Below, in pieces: positions 1 to 6,805 of a stretch of 17,686 nucleotides of DNA. The DNA comes from JBMYXZ01 sp049608925 (GTDB lineage: Bacteria; Pseudomonadota; Alphaproteobacteria; JAGOMX01): the NCBI GenBank assembly GCA_049608925.1, contig JBMYXZ010000018.1, positions 1-17,686 of the forward strand, written 5' to 3'. The number at the start of each line of letters is the position of its first letter. Within the stretch, counting starts at the first letter, position 1. Under the pieces are notes generated by a model. It ran no database searches and had not been told where the DNA came from. It worked only from the letters and a program-made list of their open reading frames with translations. The position numbers and the translations under genes were made by a program.

Positions 1-266
1 CCCATGATAAAGATCGACAACGACAGCGCACGCTTGCGGCCATAGCGATCACCAATATAGCCAAAAAAGATGGATCCCAATGGACGAATTAAAAAGCCAA
101 TCGAGAAGATCGCCAGGGTTTTAAGCGTGCCGATTAGCTGATTATCTCCTGGAAAGAAATACATAGCCAAAGTTGTGGAAAAAATTCCAAATAGGGAAAA
201 ATCATAAAATTCAAGCGCATTTCCCAAAACACCTGATAGAAGAACTTTAATCCTGTTTCTTAACAT
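1..266 (-). CDS. MFS transporter, MHS/ProP-like, 5' part only
   Basis: Only the first 88 codons lie in the window; the gene runs off the left edge. The start is the ATG at 266, with a GGGG ribosome site six bases upstream. The product begins MLRNRIKVLLSGVLGNALEF, has a first membrane helix, then a second helix leading into the loop motif GYIGDRYGRKRAL (about residues 70-82). That is the MFS motif A (GxxxDRxGRK). The NALEFYDFSLFG pattern in helix 1 is typical of the metabolite:H+ symporter (MHS) branch, which contains ProP and other proline/betaine or organic acid symporters. It lies 61 bp downstream of putA on the same strand, so a role in proline or betaine uptake is a reasonable inference, but the substrate cannot be read from this fragment. 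Confidence 0.85.
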   Translation of the reverse strand, partial: MLRNRIKVLLSGVLGNALEFYDFSLFGIFSTTLAMYFFPGDNQLIGTLKTLAIFSIGFLIRPLGSIFFGYIGDRYGRKRALSLSIFIM

Positions 267-296
267 AGTAACCCCACTAAATTATATTAAGCACGC

Positions 297-324
297 ATAA
301 TACGAAAAGAGGTAGATTAATCAA
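297..324 (-). promoter_or_regulatory. Candidate sigma70 promoter before the MHS transporter
   Basis: On the minus strand a TTGATT box (319-324) is followed after 16 bp by TATTAT (297-302), which would start transcription near 290, about 24 bases before the ATG at 266. A perfect TATAAT also occurs at 281-286 but has no good -35 and would leave almost no leader. Read-through from putA is equally possible, because I see no terminator in the gap. Confidence 0.35.
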
Positions 325-327
325 GCC

Positions 328-3300
328 TTAATCTTCCAGCATCATTAAAGCTGCATTACCACCTTTAGCAGTTGTATCGACAGATAATGTCCTTTCGGTC
401 ATAAAGCGCAATAGGTAATGGGGGCCGCCGGCTTTAGGACCTGTACCGGATAGTCCTTCTCCACCAAAGGGTTGAACGCCAACGACCGCCCCAATCATCG
501 AGCGGTTTACATAGGTATTGCCTACCTTTGCATTTTTGTGGATCTTTTGCGAAGTCTTGTCCACACGGGTGTGGGTTCCCAGGGTCAATCCATAGCCAAG
601 CTGGTTGATTTGATCCACAAGTTTATCAAGATCTTTGGCCTTATAACGGATGACATGCAGAATCGGTCCAAATTTCTCGTCAGTTAGATCTGCAATTGAA
701 TTCAGCTCGTAAGCTGCAGGCGGCACGAATGATCCATTCTGGCAGCTATCGGGAAGGTCTACTTTGAAAATACACTTGGCGGTGCTTTCTAGATGCGCGA
801 TATGATCCATCAGTTCTTGCTGTGCACCAGCTGAGATAACAGGTCCGACATCTGTGGCAAGATTTCCAGGGTCGCCAATGGACAAGTCTGCCATGGCGCC
901 CGCAAGCATTTCGATGGTCTTATCTGCGACTTCCTCTTGCAAAAACAGCACGCGTAGAGCGGAACACCGCTGTCCTGCGCTTTGGAAAGAGGATATTAAA
1001 ATATCGCGCACAACATGTTCTGTTAGAGCCGATGAATCAACAATCATAGCATTCAAACCACCGGTCTCGGCGATCAATGGTTTAATTGCCCCAGGTTGTT
1101 CAGCAAGCGCCCGGTTGATTCTGTTTCCTGTGGCTACTGACCCCGTCATGGCGATACCGGCAACCAAAGGGTTGGAAGTCAATGCATCACCAATATCTCG
1201 TGCTTTTCCTGGCAGGAACTGTAGAACCTCTTTAGGGATGCCAGCCTTGTACATTAAGTCAACGGCAAAACCTGCGATTAAAGGGGTTGGCTCAGCTGGT
1301 TTTGCCAGTACACAGTTGCCGGTTACAAGCGCTGCAACAACCTGACCTGTAAAGATGGCTAACGGGAAGTTCCAAGGGCTGATGCAAACAAACACACCCC
1401 GCCCATGCAAAGAAAGCTGGTTGTGCTCACCAGTGGGGCCTTCAAGAATTTTTGGCTCGTGGCACAAAAGGCGCGCTTGCCTCGCGTAATATCTACAAAA
1501 GTCTGCGGCTTCCCTGATTTCAGCCACGGCATCAGGAATAGATTTGCCCGCTTCCCGCACGCACAGCGCAATAAAGTCATCTCGGTGCGCTTCAAACAAC
1601 GCTGCGGTTTTCTCGAGACATTTTGCCCGGAAATCTACGTCTTTATCTGACCAAGCTTTAAAAGCCTTGTGCGCCGAGGTAAAAGCTTCTTCCACATGTA
1701 CAGTGGTAGCGGATACCACGGATCCCACTTCCCGGGTTGTATCTTGAGGGGAAAAGGTGGGGTGCGCATCACCCTTGATCATTTTTCCAGCTACCACAGG
1801 AGCAGCCTTCCAAGTAGGATTTTCCCCCAGAATTCTGATAACGTCGGCTGTGTCTTCCTTGTTGCTGGTATCAATTCCCATGGAATTATGGCGGTCAGAA
1901 TACAGTTTTTCAGGCAGTGGGATTTTGGGATGCGGCATACAATTTAAATTTTTGGTCTTTTCGATAGGGTCTTCAACAATTTTTTCATTATCAATTTCTT
2001 GATCAGCAAGCTGGTGGACAAATGATGTGTTTGCACCATTTTCCAACAGACGCCTGACAAGGTACGGCAGCAAGTCTTCGAATGATCCCACTGGAGCATA
2101 AATCCTGCAGGGCTCTTCCACATGACGATATAGGCTGTCACCCATGCCGTGCAATTTTTGGAATTCAAATGGGATGTCCTTAAATAGTTTTCTAACCACA
2201 GCAATCGTATGGGCATTGTGCGTGGCAAACCGAGCATATACACGATCGCTATAACCAGCAAGCTGCTGGGCACAGGCAATATAGCTGACATCTGTATAGC
2301 ACTTGCGGGTGAAAACGGGATACCCAGTAAGCCCTTCTACCTGTGCATGCTTGATCTCTGTATCCCAATAGGCGCCCTTTACCAGGCGAACATTAATCTT
2401 TTGGTCGGCGCTTGCCGCGGCTTGATACAGCCACTGCAGCACTTTTGGTGCTCGCTTTTGGTAGGCTTGTACAGCTAGGCCCAAACCTTCCCAGTTTTGC
2501 AGGGACTCAGCATTCAATAACCTATCAAAGATTTTTAGCGTGAGTTCCAGCACGTCAGCTTCTTCAGCGTCGATGGTCAAAGCCACGTTTCCAGCTTTGC
2601 AGGATTCTGCAAGAGCAATGACTTTTGGCGTAAGTTCCTCCAGGACTAGGTCTTCTTGTATCGCCTCGAATCGTGGATGAAGTGCAGATAGCTTTACCGA
2701 AATGCTGGGACTTTCAGCCATGTTCTTGCCTTGAGATACCGCGCTGATTTCCTTAATAGCTTGATGGTAACTTGCCAGATACCGCTCTGCGTCGGCTTGG
2801 GTCATGGCAGCTTCCCCAAGCATGTCATAAGAATATCGGTATCCCTCGGCCTCTTTTTTCGCGGCACGCTTTAAAGCCTTTTGCATGGTTGAGCCCAAGA
2901 TGAACTCGTCAGCTAGCAGTCGCATAGTGCGCTTCATTGTTGTTCTTAGTATCGGGGCAGTGGTAACACTTTTGACTTTTCCTAATAGGCTATCATCACT
3001 ACCGCTTAAAAGTTTTCCAAACTGCAAGGCCGCAGAGTTAATCTTACCCAGAACAGCAGAGTCTGTGTTTTGCACCTGTGTCCAGTCAGTTTGCCCCAGT
3101 TTATCTTCAATCAGAGCATTTGCGGTTCGCGCATCGGGTATTCTTAGCAAGGCTTCTGCTAAAGACATCAGTGTAATGCCTTCAGGGCGAGAGAGAGGAT
3201 ACAATTGCATCATCTTCGCCATCAGGCTGATGCCAGTGGTGTCGGCTCGGACGCTTTTGATAAGCTTCAAAGCTTGGCTTTTGATTTCAGAGCGTTCAGC

Positions 3301-3387
3301 ATCGGTCAGGGAGATACTGTTAAGCAACGCTTGGACAGTCTCCTGTTCAGGACTTCGATAAGTCGTATTGATAGAGCGTATCTTCAT
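328..3387 (-). CDS. putA: Bifunctional proline dehydrogenase / L-glutamate-gamma-semialdehyde dehydrogenase (PutA)
   Basis: This 1019-residue protein oxidises proline to P5C with FAD, then P5C/glutamate semialdehyde to glutamate with NAD+. The PRODH barrel is marked by RLVKGAYW at residues 334-341 and the later FATHNAHT and FQKLHGMGDSLYRHV motifs. The aldehyde dehydrogenase half carries ISPWNFPLAIF, the general base Glu774 in ETGG and the nucleophile Cys808 in GQRCSA; the 34-residue spacing is the standard one. The length is that of minimal (type A) PutA. The N-terminus (MKIRSINTTYRSPEQ) shows no ribbon-helix-helix domain, so it should not repress its own gene as the long E. coli form does. 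The start ATG at 3387 has AGGA upstream. It follows fliP by 54 bp; no clear promoter was found there. Confidence 0.97.
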   Translation of the reverse strand: MKIRSINTTYRSPEQETVQALLNSISLTDAERSEIKSQALKLIKSVRADTTGISLMAKMMQLYPLSRPEGITLMSLAEALLRIPDARTANALIEDKLGQTDWTQVQNTDSAVLGKINSAALQFGKLLSGSDDSLLGKVKSVTTAPILRTTMKRTMRLLADEFILGSTMQKALKRAAKKEAEGYRYSYDMLGEAAMTQADAERYLASYHQAIKEISAVSQGKNMAESPSISVKLSALHPRFEAIQEDLVLEELTPKVIALAESCKAGNVALTIDAEEADVLELTLKIFDRLLNAESLQNWEGLGLAVQAYQKRAPKVLQWLYQAAASADQKINVRLVKGAYWDTEIKHAQVEGLTGYPVFTRKCYTDVSYIACAQQLAGYSDRVYARFATHNAHTIAVVRKLFKDIPFEFQKLHGMGDSLYRHVEEPCRIYAPVGSFEDLLPYLVRRLLENGANTSFVHQLADQEIDNEKIVEDPIEKTKNLNCMPHPKIPLPEKLYSDRHNSMGIDTSNKEDTADVIRILGENPTWKAAPVVAGKMIKGDAHPTFSPQDTTREVGSVVSATTVHVEEAFTSAHKAFKAWSDKDVDFRAKCLEKTAALFEAHRDDFIALCVREAGKSIPDAVAEIREAADFCRYYARQARLLCHEPKILEGPTGEHNQLSLHGRGVFVCISPWNFPLAIFTGQVVAALVTGNCVLAKPAEPTPLIAGFAVDLMYKAGIPKEVLQFLPGKARDIGDALTSNPLVAGIAMTGSVATGNRINRALAEQPGAIKPLIAETGGLNAMIVDSSALTEHVVRDILISSFQSAGQRCSALRVLFLQEEVADKTIEMLAGAMADLSIGDPGNLATDVGPVISAGAQQELMDHIAHLESTAKCIFKVDLPDSCQNGSFVPPAAYELNSIADLTDEKFGPILHVIRYKAKDLDKLVDQINQLGYGLTLGTHTRVDKTSQKIHKNAKVGNTYVNRSMIGAVVGVQPFGGEGLSGTGPKAGGPHYLLRFMTERTLSVDTTAKGGNAALMMLED

Positions 3388-3441
3388 GCTGCTATCCTAA
3401 AGGAAGTTTGCCCCGCAAGGAAGAGGGAAAAACCCAGCTCG

Positions 3442-4164
3442 CTATAACCCAAAGCCTTTGACCAAGCTTCCGGCTATCATGTGCCAACCATCGATCAACA
3501 CAAAAAAGATCAGCTTGAAGGGCAGGGCGATCATAATCGGTGGGACCATCATCATACCCATCGACATCAAGATAGACGCGACGATCATATCAATGATGAT
3601 AAAGGGTAAGAATAACAGGAACCCGATTTCAAAAGCTTTTTTCAATTCGCTGATCATGAATGCTGGGATTAAAGTGCGCAATGGTGTTTCTTCAGGCGTT
3701 TCAACCGATTCAATTTTTGCTATATCCATGAAAAGTTGCAAATCCTTTTCACGCACCTGCTTTAACATGAATTCTCGCAAGGGAGCTGCCGTGCGGCTGA
3801 AGGCTTCTTCTTCATCGATTTGTTCGGCAATGTAAGGGGCCAGGCCGTCATCGTAAGCCTTTTCCAGGGTAGGTGCCATGATGAAGAACGTCAGAAACAT
3901 CGCCAGGCTAATCAAGACAATATTCGGTGGAGATTGCTGCAGACCTAGGGCGCTTCTAAGGAAAGATAGGGCGACCACAATCCTGGTAAAAGATGTCATC
4001 ATCACTAATATCGAGGGCGCCAGCGAGATGATCGTGATCAGCGCAAACATCAAGACGACACGGCCAACCATCGAGCCGCCTTCCCCCATATCAAGGGTTA
4101 GGCTTTGACCCGTGGAAAGGTCCGCACAGCAGAAAAATAATATAAGAGGGAGTATTATCCTCAT
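3442..4164 (-). CDS. fliP: Flagellar type III export gate protein FliP
   Basis: FliP, with FliQ and FliR, forms the export gate in the inner membrane at the base of the flagellum. The 240 residues match the family length. An N-terminal signal-like segment (MRIILPLILFFCCADLSTG) is followed by two hydrophobic segments containing the highly conserved SFTRIVVALSFLRSALGLQQ and SPPNIVLISLAMFLTFF. A periplasmic or exposed middle includes REFMLKQVREKDL, and the C-terminal membrane pair includes FLLFLPFIIIDMIVASILMS and PFKLIFFVLIDGW. The start overlaps the fliO stop in an ATGA, indicating translational coupling. Downstream lies putA, so the flagellar operon ends here; fliQ and fliR are not in the window. 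Confidence 0.97.
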   Translation of the reverse strand: MRIILPLILFFCCADLSTGQSLTLDMGEGGSMVGRVVLMFALITIISLAPSILVMMTSFTRIVVALSFLRSALGLQQSPPNIVLISLAMFLTFFIMAPTLEKAYDDGLAPYIAEQIDEEEAFSRTAAPLREFMLKQVREKDLQLFMDIAKIESVETPEETPLRTLIPAFMISELKKAFEIGFLLFLPFIIIDMIVASILMSMGMMMVPPIMIALPFKLIFFVLIDGWHMIAGSLVKGFGL

Positions 4165-4511
4165 GAAGCAGCCTTTTTGGGCATTTTCTTCGACGTGATT
4201 GATTGCAGTTTTTTATCTTGGGTAAACGGCACCGAGTGTTTGATATTGGCTTCGACCAAAAAGTCATTGTCGCCACCAATGCAAATAAGATGTTCTGTTT
4301 CATCGCGGCTGATCAAAATCAATCGACGTTTTGCATCAATTGCGATTGCATCAACTAAGCTAAGGCGGCGTTGGCGTTGACCACGAAACTTCATCGGGGT
4401 GCTGAAGCCAAGCATGCGGGCAACCCAGGCTGCAAAGGCGATTAGGACGAAGACCAACCCCAAAGCAACAATAAACCTGAAATATATATCAACGTTTGCA
4501 AGCTGTTCCAT
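4161..4511 (-). CDS. fliO: Flagellar biosynthesis protein FliO
   Basis: The 116-residue protein has one N-terminal membrane helix (about residues 12-35, FIVALGLVFVLIAFAAWVAR), then a small soluble domain with the FliO pattern RRLSLVDAIAIDAKRRLILISRDETEHLICIGG. FliO is the scaffold that helps assemble the FliP ring of the export gate. The assignment rests on this topology and motif plus its position directly before fliP with a 4-bp overlap. AGGA in the 3' end of the preceding gene serves as ribosome site, so the two genes are tightly packed (5-bp gap). The C-terminus is short and basic (KKMPKKAAS). Confidence 0.88.
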   Translation of the reverse strand: MEQLANVDIYFRFIVALGLVFVLIAFAAWVARMLGFSTPMKFRGQRQRRLSLVDAIAIDAKRRLILISRDETEHLICIGGDNDFLVEANIKHSVPFTQDKKLQSITSKKMPKKAAS

Positions 4512-4516
4512 TTTCT

Positions 4517-4831
4517 TTATCCTTTTTGAGCTTTTACATATGCGATGGCAGCGTTTTTACGAACTTCTGCCTGATTAATGTTTCTTGAAATTTCTTTACA
4601 CGCTTTGTCGATATCTGCAATCAAGCCATTTATAGCTGCTGCAAACTCGGCAACATTATTTACCAAAGCTGTTTTGTTGCTGCTGCGTTCGGCGGCCTGC
4701 AATAATTTTGTTCCCTGTTCCCGTACTGCCAAGATATCGGATTCTTCCAAGGTTGCGATATCTGCGCGCATGAATTGCACGCGACTGGTCAGATCATTCA
4801 ACTGTTCGGCAATCTTAACTGTCTGCATCAT
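4517..4831 (-). CDS. Small helical protein between csrA and fliO, possible flagellar export chaperone
   Basis: I do not recognise this 104-residue protein with certainty. It has no signal or membrane segment and looks all-helical, with leucine/isoleucine spacing in EQLNDLTSRVQFMRADIATL and INGLIADIDKACKEI. Size, helix content and a place inside a flagellar operon resemble FliT/FlgN-type chaperones, but no diagnostic motif is visible, so that is inference only. The start at 4831 (MMQTVK) lies inside the end of csrA, giving a 17-bp overlap in another frame, with a GGGG-type ribosome site about nine bases upstream. Five bases separate its stop from fliO. The tight packing argues that it is a real, translated gene made together with csrA, fliO and fliP. 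Confidence 0.7.
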   Translation of the reverse strand: MMQTVKIAEQLNDLTSRVQFMRADIATLEESDILAVREQGTKLLQAAERSSNKTALVNNVAEFAAAINGLIADIDKACKEISRNINQAEVRKNAAIAYVKAQKG

Positions 4832-5069
4832 CGTTGATTACCCCACCGGAGCTGCTTCTAGCCAGGGCATTCATTAGCCCTTCACCTGATGCAGCGGCAG
4901 CTTTGTTTTCCTGTTGAATTTTCTTATGAATTTCCTCACGCAAGACGGATACGTGCGAGGGAAACTCAAACCCCAGCTTAACAGATTTTCCGCGAACCTC
5001 CATGACACGCACTTGGATGTTATCACCAATGATAACAGATTCCCCAATATGCCTTTTTAGATAGAGCAT
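4815..5069 (-). CDS. csrA: Carbon storage regulator CsrA
   Basis: CsrA is a dimeric RNA-binding protein that covers GGA motifs in mRNA leaders and controls translation, often of flagellar and metabolic genes. The N-terminal 50 residues fit the family closely: MLYLKRHIGESVIIGDNI with the usual strands, then VKLGFEFP and VSVLREEIHKKIQ, including the conserved RNA-contacting Arg in LREEI. The 84-residue length is longer than the about 61 residues of E. coli CsrA, owing to a low-complexity Ala/Ser/Gly tail ending in DDADS. AGGCGG precedes the ATG at 5069. It is the first gene of the minus-strand run csrA - small protein - fliO - fliP, and is divergent from flgB. Confidence 0.96.
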   Translation of the reverse strand: MLYLKRHIGESVIIGDNIQVRVMEVRGKSVKLGFEFPSHVSVLREEIHKKIQQENKAAAASGEGLMNALARSSSGGVINDDADS

Positions 5070-5166
5070 TAACCGCCTACGTTTACGATTTATTAATAGT
5101 ATTTTAAGTAAATTGTTGAGACACTAAAAGAAGAATCTTGCACAATGCTAGAAAAAGGCTTTACGG
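5070..5166. promoter_or_regulatory. Divergent promoter region between csrA and flgB
   Basis: This AT-rich 97-bp gap must drive csrA leftward and flgB rightward. I could not find a convincing sigma70, sigma28 or sigma54 box pair. On the plus strand TTGAGA (5116-5121) is followed only after 19 bp by CACAAT; on the minus strand several TATTAA/TAATAA-like boxes lack a good -35. An AAGG at 5155-5158 can serve flgB translation. The regulatory role is inferred from gene layout alone. Confidence 0.5.
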
Positions 5167-5556
5167 ATGGTTGCAGACCTAGGAATTTTTAAGGGATTAC
5201 GGCAATATAATTTGCATAACCAAATGGGATTGCAGACAGGCTCTCAGAACATGGCTAATGCACAGCAGCCGGGGGCAAAGATGATGGTACTCGAACCCTT
5301 TAAAATGCATTTGGACAATGCAAAGTCTGGCATGATTGCAACACATGACAGGCATATTGGTGGCACCAAGCCAGGTCAGGTTGATTACAAGGTGTCGAAA
5401 AGTAAATCCACACAAAATATGACCCTGTCTGGCAACAACATTGATCGTGAAGAAGTCATTTTGGACATTGCGGAAAGCTCTTACAAAATGCGTTTGGGCA
5501 CCGCTATTTACGCCTGGGCTTATCAGACGTCAATGCTTCCATTCGAGAATAAATAG
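5167..5556 (+). CDS. flgB: Flagellar proximal rod protein FlgB
   Basis: The 129-residue protein is of usual FlgB length and would sit in the proximal rod that crosses the periplasm, exported through the flagellar apparatus without a cleaved signal. The N-terminal helix contains NLHNQMGLQTGSQNMANAQQ, matching the rod-family pattern that is normally close to NIANANTPGY; here the end reads NAQQPGAK, so the usual TPGY is altered. The C-terminal helix (SSYKMRLGTAIYAWAYQTSM) is in the usual place. It starts the plus-strand run flgB-flgC-fliE, with 8 bp to flgC. The match to the family is by pattern and by its partners; the sequence is clearly divergent. Confidence 0.9.
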   Translation: MVADLGIFKGLRQYNLHNQMGLQTGSQNMANAQQPGAKMMVLEPFKMHLDNAKSGMIATHDRHIGGTKPGQVDYKVSKSKSTQNMTLSGNNIDREEVILDIAESSYKMRLGTAIYAWAYQTSMLPFENK

Positions 5557-5564
5557 GGATTAAG

Positions 5565-6029
5565 ATGGCAAATACAATACACATCACACCAAGAATGTCT
5601 GCTTCTACTACCCTAGGGGGCGGGAAACAGTCTCCATTGAAAACAGCGCAGCAGTTTGCAACTGGAAGTATCAGAAATGACAGCTTTCGCATCCGCTTAA
5701 TCGCAGAAAACTTGGCCAATGCGAATTCAACGTCTCGCACTAATCCATACCAACGTAAAGTTGGTGTGTATAAGTCAGAACGCACCAAGGATGGCCATAA
5801 AATACCAACGATCAATAAAGTCGCTAGGGATAAATCTCCGCCGAAGATTGAATTCCGTCCCGGCCACCCGGATGCGGATGAAAGCGGTTATGTTATGTTG
5901 CCCAACATCAATGTAGTGACAGAAACAGTGGACATGTTAAGTGCGCACAAGGGGCGAGAAGATGCAGTACGTGCCGCTTCGTTGATGCGTGACTCACAAA
6001 ACGAACTTATAAAACTATTGAGAATGTAG
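5565..6029 (+). CDS. flgC: Flagellar basal-body rod protein FlgC
   Basis: FlgC is a proximal rod subunit. The family pattern appears at about residues 36-56, RIRLIAENLANANSTSRTNP followed by YQRKV, and the C-terminus DAVRAASLMRDSQNELIKLLRM is the expected D0 helix. At 154 residues it is somewhat longer than typical (about 135-140). Roughly 20 extra N-terminal residues (Thr/Gly/Lys-rich, MANTIHITPRMSASTTLGGG) come before the first helix. The start at 5565 is supported by GGGATTAAG directly upstream; the same GGATTAAG precedes fliE. It is translated after flgB with an 8-bp gap. Confidence 0.92.
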   Translation: MANTIHITPRMSASTTLGGGKQSPLKTAQQFATGSIRNDSFRIRLIAENLANANSTSRTNPYQRKVGVYKSERTKDGHKIPTINKVARDKSPPKIEFRPGHPDADESGYVMLPNINVVTETVDMLSAHKGREDAVRAASLMRDSQNELIKLLRM

Positions 6030-6038
6030 AGGATTAAG

Positions 6039-6356
6039 ATGACCATTAAGGTAACAGGCGATTTAACAAATTCCTATGGCCCCACAGGCAAGGCAGCGAC
6101 GCCTGCTCAGGGGGCAACAGATTCATCTTTCAAAGATCATCTGGGTATTGGCGATGTCGTCAAAGGGGCCGCAAAAGGTGCCGTTGATAGTCTCGCCACG
6201 GCGGAAAAAGCGGCGTTTGGCGCCATGAATGGGCAGGTATCAGAAGTTGAGCTGATCGAGCTGACGCACGAAGCCTCCATGCGCCTGAAGGCTTTTAAGG
6301 AACTGACAGGTCAGTTGAAGACTGCTGTTGATAAAGTCACGAACATGCAGCTCTAG
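6039..6356 (+). CDS. fliE: Flagellar hook-basal body complex protein FliE
   Basis: FliE joins the MS ring and export gate to the rod. The 105-residue length fits the family. The C-terminal half has the recognisable pattern EVELIELTHEASMRLKAFKE, ending in KVTNMQL. The N-terminal third is Gly/Ala/Thr-rich and probably disordered until export. The ATG at 6039 has the ribosome site GGATTAAG immediately upstream, and the gap to flgC is 9 bp. Its stop lies 4 bp from the end of a convergent gene, so the rod operon ends here, without fliQ, flhB or fliR following as in many other alphaproteobacteria. Confidence 0.92.
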   Translation: MTIKVTGDLTNSYGPTGKAATPAQGATDSSFKDHLGIGDVVKGAAKGAVDSLATAEKAAFGAMNGQVSEVELIELTHEASMRLKAFKELTGQLKTAVDKVTNMQL

Positions 6357-6360
6357 TGGC

Positions 6361-6786
6361 TTAATATATCAGCCTGATCACCAGCATCACCATAACAGAC
6401 ACGGTGACGTTAAAGCGCATTTGCATGTACCAAGCGGGATAGAACGTGGCCAGTAAGGCCTTGTCTATCATATATGTTGAGGCAAATAATAATAACTGTG
6501 TTAGAAAAGCATACCAAATATTTGGTATCAATAACGTTAGCCACGCAACCAGCGTTAAAACGTTGGTCATCATCACGATAAGATTTTTATTTTCTAAATC
6601 TGCGGGCTCATCTTCTGTTTTTAGAACCAGTCCCCACTGAATTCCAGACAGAAAGGAAAGAATAACGGCTCCGTAGCCAAGCATGATCTTACTCCACGGC
6701 AATGCCATGGGGGCATAGATCCCGCCCACCAGACAGATCAAAAAAGGCAGTATGCCAAGGTAGGTTAGCATATTAAATACAGCCAT
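6361..6786 (-). CDS. DUF3429 family small membrane protein
   Basis: This is a polytopic membrane protein of 141 residues with about five hydrophobic segments. The pattern YGAVILSFLSGIQWG in the second segment is characteristic of DUF3429 proteins, whose function is unknown. Two ATGs are in frame: the one at 6792 directly abuts the GGGG ribosome site, while the one at 6786 sits six bases from it and is preferred. It follows the MFS transporter gene by about 19 bp on the same strand and is the last gene of the fah-maiA-MFS run. It converges on fliE with only 4 bp between stops. A role in the tyrosine-degradation operon is not evident from the sequence. Confidence 0.82.
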   Translation of the reverse strand: MAVFNMLTYLGILPFLICLVGGIYAPMALPWSKIMLGYGAVILSFLSGIQWGLVLKTEDEPADLENKNLIVMMTNVLTLVAWLTLLIPNIWYAFLTQLLLFASTYMIDKALLATFYPAWYMQMRFNVTVSVMVMLVIRLIY

Positions 6787-6805
6787 TTTCATCCCCTGTT
6801 TTATC

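Noticed and set aside
854..1345. Plus-strand open frame of 163 codons inside putA
   Set aside because: It lies antisense to the conserved aldehyde dehydrogenase region, shows no family pattern and has no ribosome site; a shadow of putA codon use.
2885..3361. Plus-strand open frame of 158 codons inside putA
   Set aside because: Antisense shadow of the PutA N-terminal region, with low-complexity Ser/Leu composition and no family match.
3388..3441. Terminator between fliP and putA
   Set aside because: GGGTTTTTCCC and TTGCGGGGCAA can form only tiny hairpins, and no T-run follows a stem.
5070..5166. Sigma54- or sigma28-type flagellar promoter before flgB
   Set aside because: I searched for TGGCAC-N5-TTGC and for TAAA-N15-GCCGATAA patterns; neither is present even approximately.
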